Both the position numbers and the translations under genes were made by a program. The notes under the pieces were generated by a model. It searched no databases. It had not been told where the DNA came from and saw only the letters and a list, made by a program, of their open reading frames with translations. Below, one piece after another: positions 8,246 to 17,473 of a DNA stretch of 64,000 bases. The stretch spans positions 1 through 64,000 of the forward strand of contig NZ_JPQU01000034.1 in NCBI RefSeq assembly GCF_000737245.1, written 5' to 3'. Source of the DNA: Pseudomonas syringae (lineage in GTDB: Bacteria; Pseudomonadota; Gammaproteobacteria; Pseudomonadales; Pseudomonadaceae). Each line of letters begins with the position of its first letter. Position 1 is the stretch's first letter.

Positions 8246-9394
8246 ATGCGTTGGGGTACTTATTTTGCGGTACTGGCGTCGGTGCTGTCCGTCGGCCTCG
8301 CGCTGGGTGTCAGCATGCCTCTGGTGTCGCTGCGGCTGGAAAGCTGGGGCTATGGCTCGTTCGCCATTGGCGTGATGGCAGCGATGCCTGCCATCGGCGT
8401 GCTACTTGGCGCCAGCCTGGCCAGTGGCTTGGCTGCACGTTTCGGAACGGCGGCGTTGATGCGCTACTGCCTGTGGGCCGGGGCGCTGTCGGTTGGCTTG
8501 CTGGCGTTGCTGCCCTATTACTCCGTGTGGCTGATCCTGCGGCTGATGCTCGGGGTGATTCTCACCATCGTGTTTATTCTCGGCGAAAGCTGGATCAACC
8601 AACTGGTGGTCGAAAAGTGGCGTGGTCGACTGGTCGCGCTGTACGGCAGCACCTACGCCTTGTGCCAACTGGCAGGGCCCTTGCTGCTGGGTGCACTGGG
8701 GACCGAGCATGACACCGGCTTCTGGGTCGGCGTCGGGCTGCTGGTCTGCTCACCATTCCTGTTGCTGGGCCGCAGCGGCGCGCCAAGTGCCGATGCTTGC
8801 CGAGTTACCTTCATTGATCTGGCCGGCTTCTGCCGCTCCATGCCTGCCATCGCCTGGGCGGTTGCGCTGTTTGCTGCGTTCGAAGCCCTGATACTGACGT
8901 TATTGCCGATTTACTGCCTGCGCCAGGGCTTCACCCCGGAAGTCGCACTGGCGATGATCAGCACGGTGGTGGTGGGCGATGCGTTGTTGCAGCTGCCGAT
9001 TGGCGCGCTGGCGGACAAGGTATCGCGACGCACGCTGTTTTCCAGCTGCGCAATGGCTTTGATGGTATCCAGCCTGCTGGTCCCGCTACTGGTCGATACC
9101 GTGCTGATCTGGCCACTGTGGGTACTATTCGGCGCCAGTGCCGGTGGTTTGTTCACCTTGTCGCTGATTCTGATCGGCGAACGTTATCGCGATGACGCGC
9201 TGGTGCGCGCCAATGCTCATGTGGCGCAACTCTGGGGCATCGGCTGCCTGCTGGGCCCTCTGGCGGCGGGTGCAGGCAGCCAGTGGGTGAGCGGCCAGGC
9301 GTTGCCGCTGCTGATGGCAGCAGGCGCGTTCGGGCTGGTACTGCTGTCGCAGCGGCGCGGAGCGTTCGGGGTTCAGCCAGCTGCAGCAGCTTAG
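8246..9394 (+). CDS. MFS transporter (12 TM, YcaD-like)
   Basis: A 382-residue inner-membrane secondary transporter. Hydrophobic segments run throughout, in two six-helix halves. The inter-helix loop 2-3 motif is degenerate (ASGLAARFGTAAL), and the sixth-loop copy reads GALADKVSRRTLF. The start at 8246 follows CAGGAG; an ORF extends 24 codons upstream across the terminator hairpin and is rejected. In P. aeruginosa, as I recall, a homologue also lies beside kauB, so transport of an amine or guanidino compound is plausible but unproven. Its stop overlaps the convergent phospholipase-like gene by 4 bp. Confidence 0.82.
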   Translation: MRWGTYFAVLASVLSVGLALGVSMPLVSLRLESWGYGSFAIGVMAAMPAIGVLLGASLASGLAARFGTAALMRYCLWAGALSVGLLALLPYYSVWLILRLMLGVILTIVFILGESWINQLVVEKWRGRLVALYGSTYALCQLAGPLLLGALGTEHDTGFWVGVGLLVCSPFLLLGRSGAPSADACRVTFIDLAGFCRSMPAIAWAVALFAAFEALILTLLPIYCLRQGFTPEVALAMISTVVVGDALLQLPIGALADKVSRRTLFSSCAMALMVSSLLVPLLVDTVLIWPLWVLFGASAGGLFTLSLILIGERYRDDALVRANAHVAQLWGIGCLLGPLAAGAGSQWVSGQALPLLMAAGAFGLVLLSQRRGAFGVQPAAAA

Positions 9395-10983
9395 AGCATC
9401 TTCTCCAGGCCAACCGCCCGGCTGAACCAGGCGTTGAAGCGCCGCCACTTGTCGCCGGGCTCTTTGTGCAGGGTGTGGATTTTGCCGTTATCTTCGGTAA
9501 CCCACACCACCTGCCCACCTTCCAGCTTGGCCTGATAACTCAGGTCTGGCGCCATGCCCTGCAAAGCCAACTCGCGCAGGCTTTCGGTCAGCTGTGGACT
9601 GTCCACCAGGACGCCCACCTCTGTGTTCCACAGCACTGAGCGCGGATCGAAGTTGAACGAGCCGACGAAAGATTTCTGGCGATCAAAGATCATCGCCTTG
9701 CTGTGCAGACTGGAGTCCGAACCGCCACCAAAGGTGCCTTTGCTGAAAAGGTGAGGTCCGCTGCCGCCGCCACTGCTACCCGGATCTCCGGGCTGACGGC
9801 GTAACTCGAACAACTTCACCCCATGCTCCAGCAGCTCCTGACGATAAGGCGCGTAACCGCCGTGCACGGCGGGCACGTCTGTGGCTTCAAGGGAATTGGT
9901 CAGCAAGCTCACGGCAACACCCGCATCTGCGCGGCCGGTGAGGTAGTGCAGGCCTTCTTCGCCCGGCACAAAGTAAGCCGAGACCAAAATCAGTTCCTGC
10001 TTAACGTTGGCCAGTTCCGGCACCAGTTGAGTGGTCAGCAGCAAATGGGGGTCAGGCTCGCCACGGGCCAGGACTTTGGTCGGGGCATCCCACAGCGCCT
10101 GGTTATGAGCCCAGACCAGCTCATTGAGCCAGATTTTCATACGCGGCTGGGTCTGATACGTCATCAGGCGATCATAAAGCGCGTGGTGCTTTTGCCTCGA
10201 TTCCTCCAGCGAAGCTTCAAGGCGTTTGCGCGACTTGGCCAGGTCGCGAACCGTTGGCAAGAAGTACATGAACTCGGCGATGGGCTTGCTCAGGGTGCTG
10301 TTCCAGTACTGATCGAAACTGTGGCCGAGCTGTTGAGCCACCGGACCGACGCTGAGCATGTCGATATCGGTGAAGTTGAGGTTTTCTTCGGCGTCGAAAT
10401 ATTCGTCGCCCAGATTGCGCCCACCAACGATTGCCGCACTACTGTCCGCCAGAAACAGCTTGTTGTGCATCCGCCGATGCTGGCGAGACAAGTTGAACAG
10501 TCGGCCCATGGTGCGAGTAACGCCGGTTTCACGCCCCAGGCTCTGGGGGTTGAACAGGCGAATCTGAATGTTCGGATGCGCCGCCAGCGTGGCGATGGCC
10601 TGATCCAGCCCATCACTGGTGGTGTCATCAAGCAGAATGCGCACCCGCACGCCGCGGTCGGCAGCCTTGAGCAATTCATCGATCAGGGCCCGGGTACTCA
10701 GGCCGTCATGGACGATGTAGTACTGCAAATCCAGGCTGCTGCGCGCATTGCGAATCAGTTCAGCGCGGGCCATGAAGGCTTCGGTGCTGTTGGAGAGCAG
10801 GCGGAAACCCGAGCGACCTTCGTGGGGCATCGCCATCGATTGAATCGAACGGCCGAAAGCCGAGTCCGAAGGCGGTAACGCCTGGCTCGGTTCATTGGGG
10901 ACGCTGGTATGGGCGCAGCCACTGACACACAACACAACCAACAGACAGAAGGGCAGTGCCCATGTGTTCTTCAAATTAATCAC
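9391..10983 (-). CDS. Phospholipase D-family lipoprotein (two HKD motifs)
   Basis: A 530-residue predicted lipoprotein. Its leader ends in VCVSGC-type lipobox residues (VLCVSGCAH, Cys at about 23). Two phosphodiesterase half-sites are visible: HNKLFLADSSAAIVGGRN at about residue 165 and HSKAMIFDRQKSFVGSFNFD at about residue 430. This is the ClsC/YmdC-like arrangement of PLD and cardiolipin-synthase relatives, which transfer or hydrolyse phosphatidyl groups. The start is GTG, needed to keep the leader, and has no clear Shine-Dalgarno sequence. The substrate is unknown; an envelope phospholipid role is inferred. Confidence 0.85.
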   Translation of the reverse strand: MINLKNTWALPFCLLVVLCVSGCAHTSVPNEPSQALPPSDSAFGRSIQSMAMPHEGRSGFRLLSNSTEAFMARAELIRNARSSLDLQYYIVHDGLSTRALIDELLKAADRGVRVRILLDDTTSDGLDQAIATLAAHPNIQIRLFNPQSLGRETGVTRTMGRLFNLSRQHRRMHNKLFLADSSAAIVGGRNLGDEYFDAEENLNFTDIDMLSVGPVAQQLGHSFDQYWNSTLSKPIAEFMYFLPTVRDLAKSRKRLEASLEESRQKHHALYDRLMTYQTQPRMKIWLNELVWAHNQALWDAPTKVLARGEPDPHLLLTTQLVPELANVKQELILVSAYFVPGEEGLHYLTGRADAGVAVSLLTNSLEATDVPAVHGGYAPYRQELLEHGVKLFELRRQPGDPGSSGGGSGPHLFSKGTFGGGSDSSLHSKAMIFDRQKSFVGSFNFDPRSVLWNTEVGVLVDSPQLTESLRELALQGMAPDLSYQAKLEGGQVVWVTEDNGKIHTLHKEPGDKWRRFNAWFSRAVGLEKML

Positions 10984-11043
10984 CCGGAAGGTACAACATG
11001 TCGATATGACCGCTAAAAGCCGGGAAAAGTTACCGAACGCGGA

Positions 11044-12468
11044 TCATTCTTCTTCGATCAACCTGAAGATGGTTGCCCCCACCTTGCTTACGGCAGCCTC
11101 AACCTCAGGGGACGCCTTGGCGGCGAAATTCATGCGCAGGCAATTACGGTATTTGCCGGAAGCGGAAAAAATGCTGCCGACCGCGATTTGTACATTTTGC
11201 GCGAGCAGTGCGCGATTGAGCCGCAGCGTATCAAAATCCTCAGCCAGTTCGATCCACAGCATGAAGCCGCCTTGAGGACGGCTGACTCTTGTCCCCTCTG
11301 GGAAGTAGCGCATCACCCAATCAATCATCTGGTCACGGCCGCGCTGGTACTGGGTGCGCATGCGCCGCAGATGCGGCTCGTAATGTCCGTTGGCGAGAAA
11401 ATCCGCAACCGCCAACTGCGGCTGTGGCGCGGTGGAACCGGTGCCGATGTATTTCATGTGCAGCACCCGTTCAAGGTAGCGACCGGGTGCGACCCAGCCC
11501 ACCCGCAAGCCCGGAGCGAGGGTCTTGGAAAACGAACTACAGAGCAGCACACGGCCATCTTCGTCGAAGGATTTAATGGTCCGCGGGCGTGGATAGCTGA
11601 ACGCCAGATCGCCATACACATCGTCTTCGATGATCGCCACATCGAACCGTTGGGCCAGGGTCAGCAGTGCACGCTTGCGGCTTTCCGGCATGACATAGCC
11701 CAAGGGGTTATTGCAGCTAGGGGTCAACTGTATGACTTTGATCGGCCACTGCTCCAGCGCCAACTCAAGTGCCTCAAGGCTGATACCGGTCAGTGGGTCG
11801 GTGGGGATCTCCAGCGCTTTCATGCCCAAGCCCTTGAGGGTCTGCATCGCGCCGAAAAAACTCGGTGAGTCCACTGCGACAATATCCCCCGGCTCACAGA
11901 TCGCCCGCACACTGGCCGACAGTGCTTCATGGCAACCGGCGGTAATCAGCAGGTCATTGGCGGTCAGATTGCAGCCCGAATCCAGCAACACCCGAGCGAT
12001 CTGCTCACGAAGTGTCTGGTTACCCTGAATGCTGTCGTAATACAGAGCAGACAAGCCTTCATCCCTGGCGATCTTGCCGAAGGCGCGCATCAGTGGCCGC
12101 AAGGTCGGGCTGGTGACGTCAGGCATGCCGCGACCCAATTGCACCAAACCAGGGATGGTCTTGGTACGCATCAGGTCCAGCACCTGATCCCATTGCGAAA
12201 TATCCACCGGCCGTTGCGCCGGGCGACCAATCACCGGCAACGCCGGAACAGCACGGCTGGCCGGGACAAAATAGCCGGACTTGGGCTTGGGGAGCGCGAG
12301 GCCGTTGTCTTCCAGGACGCGATAAGCCTGCTGCACTGTGCTTAGACTCACGCCGTGCTCGACGCTCAGTGCCCGCACTGAAGGCAGCCGGTCGCCGGGC
12401 CGATAGAAGCCGTTTTCAATGCGGGTACCAAGCAATTCGGCAAGATTGACGTAGAGGGTCACGGGCAT
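11044..12468 (-). CDS. MocR/GntR-type PLP-binding transcriptional regulator
   Basis: A 474-residue regulator. Residues about 1-70 form a GntR winged helix (GDRLPSVRALSVEHGVS). The rest is a fold-type I aminotransferase-like domain containing SFSKTLAPGLRVG with the PLP lysine, and TPSCNNPLGY. MocR proteins use PLP as effector sensor and generally do not catalyse transamination. I set the start at MPVTLYVNLAELLG; an upstream in-frame ATG 18 codons earlier is possible, but its N-terminal residues do not fit the family. It is divergent from a DUF1127 gene, with repeated TACAGATC-type motifs between them. The regulated gene is unknown. Confidence 0.87.
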   Translation of the reverse strand: MPVTLYVNLAELLGTRIENGFYRPGDRLPSVRALSVEHGVSLSTVQQAYRVLEDNGLALPKPKSGYFVPASRAVPALPVIGRPAQRPVDISQWDQVLDLMRTKTIPGLVQLGRGMPDVTSPTLRPLMRAFGKIARDEGLSALYYDSIQGNQTLREQIARVLLDSGCNLTANDLLITAGCHEALSASVRAICEPGDIVAVDSPSFFGAMQTLKGLGMKALEIPTDPLTGISLEALELALEQWPIKVIQLTPSCNNPLGYVMPESRKRALLTLAQRFDVAIIEDDVYGDLAFSYPRPRTIKSFDEDGRVLLCSSFSKTLAPGLRVGWVAPGRYLERVLHMKYIGTGSTAPQPQLAVADFLANGHYEPHLRRMRTQYQRGRDQMIDWVMRYFPEGTRVSRPQGGFMLWIELAEDFDTLRLNRALLAQNVQIAVGSIFSASGKYRNCLRMNFAAKASPEVEAAVSKVGATIFRLIEEE

Positions 12469-12496
12469 ACTCTCGATAATTTGCAAAAGCAAAGCC

Positions 12497-12579
12497 ATAC
12501 AGATCTGCGAAAAATACAGCATTCAGCCGCCATTCTGAAAGCTCTGTATGCAAATAAATAGATTTGTTTGGATCTGTAA
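12497..12579. promoter_or_regulatory. Candidate MocR operator: nested inverted repeats
   Basis: ATACAGATC (12497-12505) pairs in inverted orientation with GATCTGTAA (12571-12579). Inside lie ATACAG (12514-12519) and CTGTAT (12544-12549). The site is in the divergent promoter region of the MocR gene and the DUF1127 gene. Confidence 0.4.
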
Positions 12580-12638
12580 CGGTTTCGCGCCCGGATTCAT
12601 TATGGACCCCACACCACAACATGATGAGGGTTGGGAAA

Positions 12639-12872
12639 ATGAACGGGTTCAGCGATGTGCGGTTAACGCTTTACAGCCAGGAATTGAGCGAAGGGCGAGC
12701 AGTGGTCATGAAGACCGCAAGCGCACCGAAGCTCGGCCGCTGGGCGCTCTACCGTCACCGCTGGATGTCCCGGAAAGTGCTGCTCAGCCTGACGGAAGAC
12801 GAACTGCGAGATATCGGCCTGACTGGCGGACAGGCGATGCGCGAGGGCTTGAAAGCGTTCTGGAGGGAGTGA
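12639..12872 (+). CDS. DUF1127 domain-containing small protein
   Basis: A 77-residue basic protein. The DUF1127 signature occupies the C-terminal half: RHRWMSRKVLLSLTEDELRDIGL. Small arginine-rich DUF1127 proteins have been linked to phosphate and carbon metabolism and to RNA regulation in alphaproteobacteria; function in Pseudomonas is unknown. GAGGG 8 nt upstream supports this start. It is divergent from the MocR regulator and so is a plausible target of it (inference). Confidence 0.8.
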   Translation: MNGFSDVRLTLYSQELSEGRAVVMKTASAPKLGRWALYRHRWMSRKVLLSLTEDELRDIGLTGGQAMREGLKAFWRE

Positions 12873-12896
12873 TTCTCGCAGCCGTAACAAATCTTT

Positions 12897-12986
12897 GTGG
12901 GAGCGAATTCATTCGCGAAGAGGCAAGTACAGCTGCAAGAGATTCCTCGTATGTACGGCCGCTTTCGCGAATGAATTCGCTCCCAC
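12897..12986. repeat. REPIN-like palindrome, GTGGGAGCGAATTCATTCGCGAA family
   Basis: The arms are GTGGGAGCGAATTCATTCGC and its complement. It is followed 34 nt later by a REPIN of another family. Confidence 0.85.
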
Positions 12987-13020
12987 AGGGTCGGCATTCT
13001 TCCTGTCACACCTCGATTCT

Positions 13021-13107
13021 GTAGGAGCGCGCTTGCCCGCGATGACGCTTTCCAAAGCGACTAATGTGCCGTCTTTGAAATCGCATCGCGGGCAAGCGCG
13101 CTCCTAC
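13021..13107. repeat. REPIN-like palindrome, GTAGGAGCGCGCTTGCCCGCGAT family
   Basis: Perfect outer arms lie just beyond the 3' end of the convergent oxidoreductase gene. Confidence 0.85.
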
Positions 13108-13122
13108 AGATAGGGATCAGGT

Positions 13123-14436
13123 TCACCTCAATTCCTTCAAACGATGCCACAACATCCCCAGCGCCAGCAGCGGCGAGCGCAGGTGCTTGCCGCCCGGGAA
13201 GGTGATGTGCGGAACCTTGGCGAACAATTCGAAACCATCGCTGTGCTGACCGGCGATGGCTTCGCCCAGCAGTTTGCCCGCCAGATGCGTGGCGTTCAGC
13301 CCATGGCCGGAATACGCCTGGGCATAGAACACATTGGGCTGATCCTTGAGCCGCCCGATCTGAGGCAGCCGGTTAGCGCCAATGCCAATCATGCCACCCC
13401 ACTGATAATCAATCTTCACACCTGCCAGCTGCGGAAACACCTTGAGCATCTTCGGCTGCATGTAAGCGGCGATGTCTTGCGGGTCACGCCCGGAATAATG
13501 GCAGGCGCCCCCGAAGAGCAACCGGCGATCCGCCGAGAGCCTGAAGTAATCAACGGTCACCCGCTGATCACAGACCGCCATGTTTTGCGGCAATATTTGT
13601 CGTGCCTGCGCTTCGCTCAATGGCTCGGTGGCGATGATGTAACTGCCGGCAGCCAATACCTTGCCGCTCAATTGCGGATTAAGGTCATTCAAATAAGCGT
13701 TGCAGGCCAGCACCAGGGTTTTTGCCCGCACCACGCCTTGTGCAGTGTGAACTTTGACCTGTGGGCCGTAATCGATGCGGGTCACTGCCGACTGCTCGAA
13801 GACCTGGACACCCAGCGACTGCGCCACAGCAGCCTCGCCCAATGCCAGGTTGAGCGGGTGCAGATGCCCGGAGCCCATGTCGATCATGCCGCCCACATAG
13901 CGATCAGAACCGACAACGCTGCGCATCTCGCTGGCTTCCAGCAATTGCAGCGGATGGCGGTAGCCGAGGCTGCGCAGTTCTTCGGCATCTTCCGCCAGGC
14001 CAATCAGATCACGGGGTTTGTTGGCCAGATCGCAATAACCCCAGGTCAGGTCGCAATCGATGCCATAACGCTCGACGCGCTGGCGCACGATCTCCACGGC
14101 TTCGAGGCCCATCAGCTTGAACTGGCGAACACCCTCGGCACCCACCACGTCAGCAAACTGATCCAGCCCATGGCCTACGCCGCGAATCAATTGCCCGCCG
14201 TTCCGACCGCTGGCGCCCCAACCGATTTTGCGAGCTTCGAGCAACACTACGCTCAGGCCTCGTTCGGCCAGTTCGATAGCGGTGTTCAGTCCGGAAAAGC
14301 CGCCGCCCACCACGCAGACGTCGGCCTGCAACTCACCCTGCAACGGCGGATAATCCGGCTTTGGGTGGCTGCTGGCGGCGTAATAGGATGCAGCGTGTTG
14401 CGCGCTGGTGATCGCAGATTGAACGCGGGCGTTCAT
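13123..14436 (-). CDS. FAD-dependent amine oxidoreductase (PuuB/PauB-like)
   Basis: A 437-residue DAO-family flavoprotein. Near residue 45 the ADP-binding motif VVGGGFSGLNTAIELAERG is complete, and GWGASGRNGGQ is the FAD-contacting loop of the GlyOx/PuuB group. Members oxidise gamma-glutamylputrescine or other polyamine conjugates to the aldehyde that KauB then oxidises. The start MNARVQSAITS leaves a short N-terminal arm; the longer ORF upstream has no ribosome site. P. aeruginosa has several pauB paralogues, so exact specificity is uncertain. Confidence 0.87.
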   Translation of the reverse strand: MNARVQSAITSAQHAASYYAASSHPKPDYPPLQGELQADVCVVGGGFSGLNTAIELAERGLSVVLLEARKIGWGASGRNGGQLIRGVGHGLDQFADVVGAEGVRQFKLMGLEAVEIVRQRVERYGIDCDLTWGYCDLANKPRDLIGLAEDAEELRSLGYRHPLQLLEASEMRSVVGSDRYVGGMIDMGSGHLHPLNLALGEAAVAQSLGVQVFEQSAVTRIDYGPQVKVHTAQGVVRAKTLVLACNAYLNDLNPQLSGKVLAAGSYIIATEPLSEAQARQILPQNMAVCDQRVTVDYFRLSADRRLLFGGACHYSGRDPQDIAAYMQPKMLKVFPQLAGVKIDYQWGGMIGIGANRLPQIGRLKDQPNVFYAQAYSGHGLNATHLAGKLLGEAIAGQHSDGFELFAKVPHITFPGGKHLRSPLLALGMLWHRLKELR

Positions 14437-14578
14437 AGGGTTATCCCGTTGCAGGTGTCTGAAAACGTCAGGGAGGATAAGCCGCAGATCCGATGGCGGG
14501 CAAGGTTCGGTCCAGCGGCGCTGTATCGGCGGGGGTATCTGAGGCAGAATCGCGCCCATTCACAGCGGGTAGGATTCA

Positions 14579-14932
14579 ATGAGTTGTAACAGTCAGAAAA
14601 TTCGTACATTGCGCCAGCAGATCCCCACTTTCGAGTGCGTCCCAGGCTGTCATGACTGCTGCGGACCGGTCACCACCTCGCCGGAAGAAATGTCTCGCTT
14701 GCCGCGCAAGACCGCTGCCGAGCAAGACGCCGCCATGGACGAACTCAACTGCGTACACCTGGGCCCCAACGGCTGCACCGTCTACGACGAACGCCCGCTG
14801 ATTTGCCGCCTGTTCGGCACCACCCCGACCTTGCCTTGCCCCAACGGTCGGCGGCCGGTGGAATTGATTCATCCACGGGTTGAAAAGCAGATACACGAGT
14901 ACATGGCGTCGACCCGACAGGTGTTGGTTTAA
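14579..14932 (+). CDS. YkgJ-family cysteine-cluster protein
   Basis: A 117-residue protein of the YkgJ/UPF0153 family, thought to bind a zinc or iron-sulphur cluster. The cysteines are arranged FECVPGCHDCCGPV, then LNC, then NGCTVYDERPLICRLFG, the canonical CxxxCxxCC...C...C...C pattern. AGGATTCA precedes the ATG. It is divergent from the PuuB-like oxidase and convergent with the Lrp gene. The biochemical role of the family is unknown. Confidence 0.85.
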   Translation: MSCNSQKIRTLRQQIPTFECVPGCHDCCGPVTTSPEEMSRLPRKTAAEQDAAMDELNCVHLGPNGCTVYDERPLICRLFGTTPTLPCPNGRRPVELIHPRVEKQIHEYMASTRQVLV

Positions 14933-14950
14933 CGCCGGCAAGGGAATGTG

Positions 14951-15050
14951 ACGACGTGGGACCGGCTTCAGCCGGGAAGAGGCCTGAACATCCACTCCAT
15001 ATCTATCGTCCCGTATGCCGCCTTCCCGGCTGAAGCCGGTCCCACGTCGT
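14951..15050. repeat. REP-like palindrome, GTGGGACCGGCTTCAGCCGGG family
   Basis: The arms ACGACGTGGGACCGGCTTCA and its reverse complement are each about 30 nt with few mismatches. A relative with CTTTAGCC lies at 52113-52202. It lies between convergent genes. Confidence 0.85.
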
Positions 15051-15064
15051 TGCATGGACATGCG

Positions 15065-15553
15065 TTACTCTGCAATCGGCAGATTAAGGCTCTCCTTCAC
15101 CTCTTCCATCACGATATAGCTCTTGGACTCCCGCACATGGGGCAGTTTGAGCAGGATATCGCCCAACAGTTTGCGATACGAGGCCATCTCCGAGATACGC
15201 GCCTTGACCAGGTAATCGAAGTCCCCCGACACCAGATGGCATTCCAGAACGTGGGGCAGTTTGAGCACCGCGCGGCGGAATTCCTCGAAGGTGTCGCCTG
15301 ACTTGTAGTCCAGGCTGATCTCGACGAACACCAGCAGGCTAGCCTTCAGTGCTTGCGGGTTCAGGCGGGCGTTGTAGCCCATGATGATGCCTTCGCGCTC
15401 CAGACGCCGGACCCGTTCGGTACAAGGCGTCGTCGACAATCCCACCCGCTCGCCGAGCTCAGTGAACGAGATTCTGCCGTCTGCCTGGAGGATGCGCAGG
15501 ATGCTGCGATCAATCTTGTCCAGCTCGCGTTTGGACTGATGCTGGGTGCGCAT
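15065..15553 (-). CDS. dadR: Lrp/AsnC-family regulator, DadR-like
   Basis: A 162-residue leucine-responsive-type regulator. The N-terminal HTH spans LDKIDRSILRILQADGRISF to CTERVRRLEREG, and the AsnC/RAM effector domain follows (about residues 75-150). The length and sequence match bacterial Lrp closely. It is divergent from dadA-ridA-dadX. In P. aeruginosa the Lrp homologue in this position (DadR) activates dadAX in response to alanine, so the same role is inferred. The 157-bp gap to dadA should hold its sites. Confidence 0.9.
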   Translation of the reverse strand: MRTQHQSKRELDKIDRSILRILQADGRISFTELGERVGLSTTPCTERVRRLEREGIIMGYNARLNPQALKASLLVFVEISLDYKSGDTFEEFRRAVLKLPHVLECHLVSGDFDYLVKARISEMASYRKLLGDILLKLPHVRESKSYIVMEEVKESLNLPIAE

Positions 15554-15710
15554 GGGTTAACCACCTCTATCAAAGGCTTCTTTGCCGAGAATTACCGCCA
15601 AATATAGGTGGTTATATAGTGAAAAGCACTGCCCTTCGCTGCATATACTGCCTACATCCTTGCTTAAAACTTCAAAACGTCAGCGGATATCCGCGATGGG
15701 GTAAATCGAC
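15554..15710 (+). promoter_or_regulatory. dadR-dadA divergent control region
   Basis: AT-rich sequence precedes dadA. A TATACT -10 element lies at 15644-15649 without a good -35 (GTGAAA at 19 bp), as expected for an activator-dependent promoter. The Lrp-type sites themselves are not distinguishable by eye. Confidence 0.4.
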
Positions 15711-17012
15711 ATGCGCGTTCTGGTCCTTGGTAGTGGTGTGATCGGTACGACAAGTGCCTATTATCTGGCCCGAGCGGGCATGCAGGTGACTGTAGTCGAT
15801 CGTCAGCCAGCGGCGGCGATGGAAACCAGTTTCGCCAACGCAGGCCAGGTTTCGCCAGGTTATGCATCGCCTTGGGCAGCGCCCGGCGTGCCGCTCAAAG
15901 CCATCAAATGGCTGTTGCAGCGTCATGCTCCACTGGCGATAAAAGCCACTGCGGATATCGACCAATACCTGTGGATGGCGCAAATGCTGCGCAACTGCAC
16001 GGCCAGCCGCTATGCCGTCAACAAAGAGCGCATGGTTCGCTTGTCCGAATACAGCCGCGACTGCCTCGATGAGCTGCGCGCTGAAACCGGCATCGCTTAT
16101 GAAGGCCGCACCCTGGGCACTACTCAGCTGTTCCGCACTCAGGAGCAACTGGACAACGCCGCCAAAGACATTGCCGTTCTTCAGCAATCCGGTGTGCCCT
16201 ACGAGCTTCTTGATCGCGCCGGTATTGCCCGGGTTGAACCCGCGCTGGCAGGGGTGACCAACATTCTGGCGGGCGCTTTGCGTCTGCCCAACGACCAGAC
16301 CGGCGATTGCCAGATGTTCACCACGCGCCTGGCTGACATGGCCGCGAATCTGGGTGTCGAATTCCGTTATAACCAGTCCATCGAGCGCATCGACTTTGCA
16401 GGCGATCGCATCAATGGCGTGTGGATCGACGGCAAGCTGGAAACCGCCGATCGCTATGTCCTGGCGCTGGGCAGTTACTCGCCGCAGTTGCTCAAGCCAC
16501 TGGGTATCAAGGCACCGGTCTACCCGCTCAAGGGTTACTCGCTGACTGTGCCGATCACTGATCCGGCCATGGCCCCGACTTCGACTATCCTCGACGAGAC
16601 TTACAAAGTCGCAATCACCCGCTTCGACAACCGCATCCGGGTGGGCGGCATGGCTGAAATTGCTGGGTTTGACCTGTCGCTGAATCCGCGTCGGCGAGAG
16701 ACGCTGGAGATGATCGTCAACGACCTCTATCCTCGGGGCGGGGATTTGCAGCAGGCCGATTTCTGGACCGGTCTGCGTCCGACCACCCCGGACGGCACGC
16801 CGATTGTCGGTGCCACGCCGTTCCGCAACCTGTTCCTCAATACCGGTCACGGCACGCTGGGCTGGACCATGGCCTGCGGCTCGGGTCGTTTGCTTGCCGA
16901 CCTGATTGCGCGTAAAACCCCACAGATCAGCGCCGCCGGCCTCGATATTTCTCGTTATGGCAGTACCAAGGAGATCGCAAAAAATGTCCATCCAGCGCCA
17001 GCTCACCAATGA
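15711..17012 (+). CDS. dadA: D-amino acid dehydrogenase small subunit
   Basis: A 433-residue membrane-associated flavoenzyme that oxidatively deaminates D-alanine and other D-amino acids to 2-oxoacids and passes electrons to the respiratory chain. The N-terminus [20 protein letters not shown] is the FAD/ADP Rossmann motif. The C-terminal [17 protein letters not shown] is the conserved FAD-binding end of DadA. GGGGT precedes the ATG. The stop lies 29 nt inside ridA, so the two are translationally linked. Its pathway partner DadX supplies D-alanine from L-alanine. Confidence 0.97.
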   Translation: MRVLVLGSGVIGTTSAYYLARAGMQVTVVDRQPAAAMETSFANAGQVSPGYASPWAAPGVPLKAIKWLLQRHAPLAIKATADIDQYLWMAQMLRNCTASRYAVNKERMVRLSEYSRDCLDELRAETGIAYEGRTLGTTQLFRTQEQLDNAAKDIAVLQQSGVPYELLDRAGIARVEPALAGVTNILAGALRLPNDQTGDCQMFTTRLADMAANLGVEFRYNQSIERIDFAGDRINGVWIDGKLETADRYVLALGSYSPQLLKPLGIKAPVYPLKGYSLTVPITDPAMAPTSTILDETYKVAITRFDNRIRVGGMAEIAGFDLSLNPRRRETLEMIVNDLYPRGGDLQQADFWTGLRPTTPDGTPIVGATPFRNLFLNTGHGTLGWTMACGSGRLLADLIARKTPQISAAGLDISRYGSTKEIAKNVHPAPAHQ

Positions 17013-17337
17013 GCGCATGAGCCAGATCGTCGTTCACAATGGCACCGTATACCTCGCGGGCCAAGTGGGAGACGATATGGCCGCCGGGATTGAGCAGCAG
17101 ACTCGCGAAACCCTGGGCAGCATCGAGCGCTTGCTGGATCTGGCGGGCACCGACAAGAGTCGTATCCTGTCGGTCACGATCTACCTCAAGGACATCGATG
17201 CCGACTTCGCTGGCATGAACAGTATCTGGGACCAATGGCTGCCCAAAGGCGTCGCTCCGGCACGCGCAACCGTGGAAGCCAAACTCTGCGAACCGGAAAT
17301 TCTGGTTGAGTTGTCGGTTGTGGCGGCGTTGCCTTAA
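16984..17337 (+). CDS. RidA-family enamine/imine deaminase
   Basis: A 117-residue RidA/YjgF protein. The substrate-carboxylate arginine lies in [11 protein letters not shown], and VYLAGQVG is the family signature. RidA proteins hydrolyse reactive 2-imino acids such as those released by amino-acid oxidases, which fits its place between dadA and dadX. The start inside dadA (29-nt overlap) is supported by AAGGAG 9 nt upstream; an alternative ATG 11 codons later would remove part of the first strand. Confidence 0.92.
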   Translation: MSIQRQLTNERMSQIVVHNGTVYLAGQVGDDMAAGIEQQTRETLGSIERLLDLAGTDKSRILSVTIYLKDIDADFAGMNSIWDQWLPKGVAPARATVEAKLCEPEILVELSVVAALP

Positions 17338-17352
17338 ACGCAAATCAAATCT

Positions 17353-17440
17353 GTAAGAGCGAGCTTGCTCGCGATAGCGTTTTTTCAGAAAAAGAACATG
17401 TCGCACCCACCGACGCTATCGCGAGCAAGCTCGCTCCTAC
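17353..17440. repeat. REPIN-like palindrome, GTAAGAGCGAGCTTGCTCGCGAT family
   Basis: It lies inside the dad operon between ridA and dadX. Transcripts of dadX probably carry it in the leader. Confidence 0.85.
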
Positions 17441-17473
17441 ATTTAATTCTTACCCGACCTAGAACCACACACC

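Noticed and set aside
9823..10878. Plus-strand ORF opposite the phospholipase-like gene
   Set aside because: Shadow of the HKD-motif lipoprotein; no family pattern.
13144..14589. 481-codon plus-strand ORF opposite the PuuB-like gene
   Set aside because: Composition is that of an antisense shadow; the minus strand has a full FAD motif and family length.
15672..17018. 448-codon minus-strand ORF opposite dadA
   Set aside because: The shadow covers a well-conserved enzyme and has no recognisable motifs.
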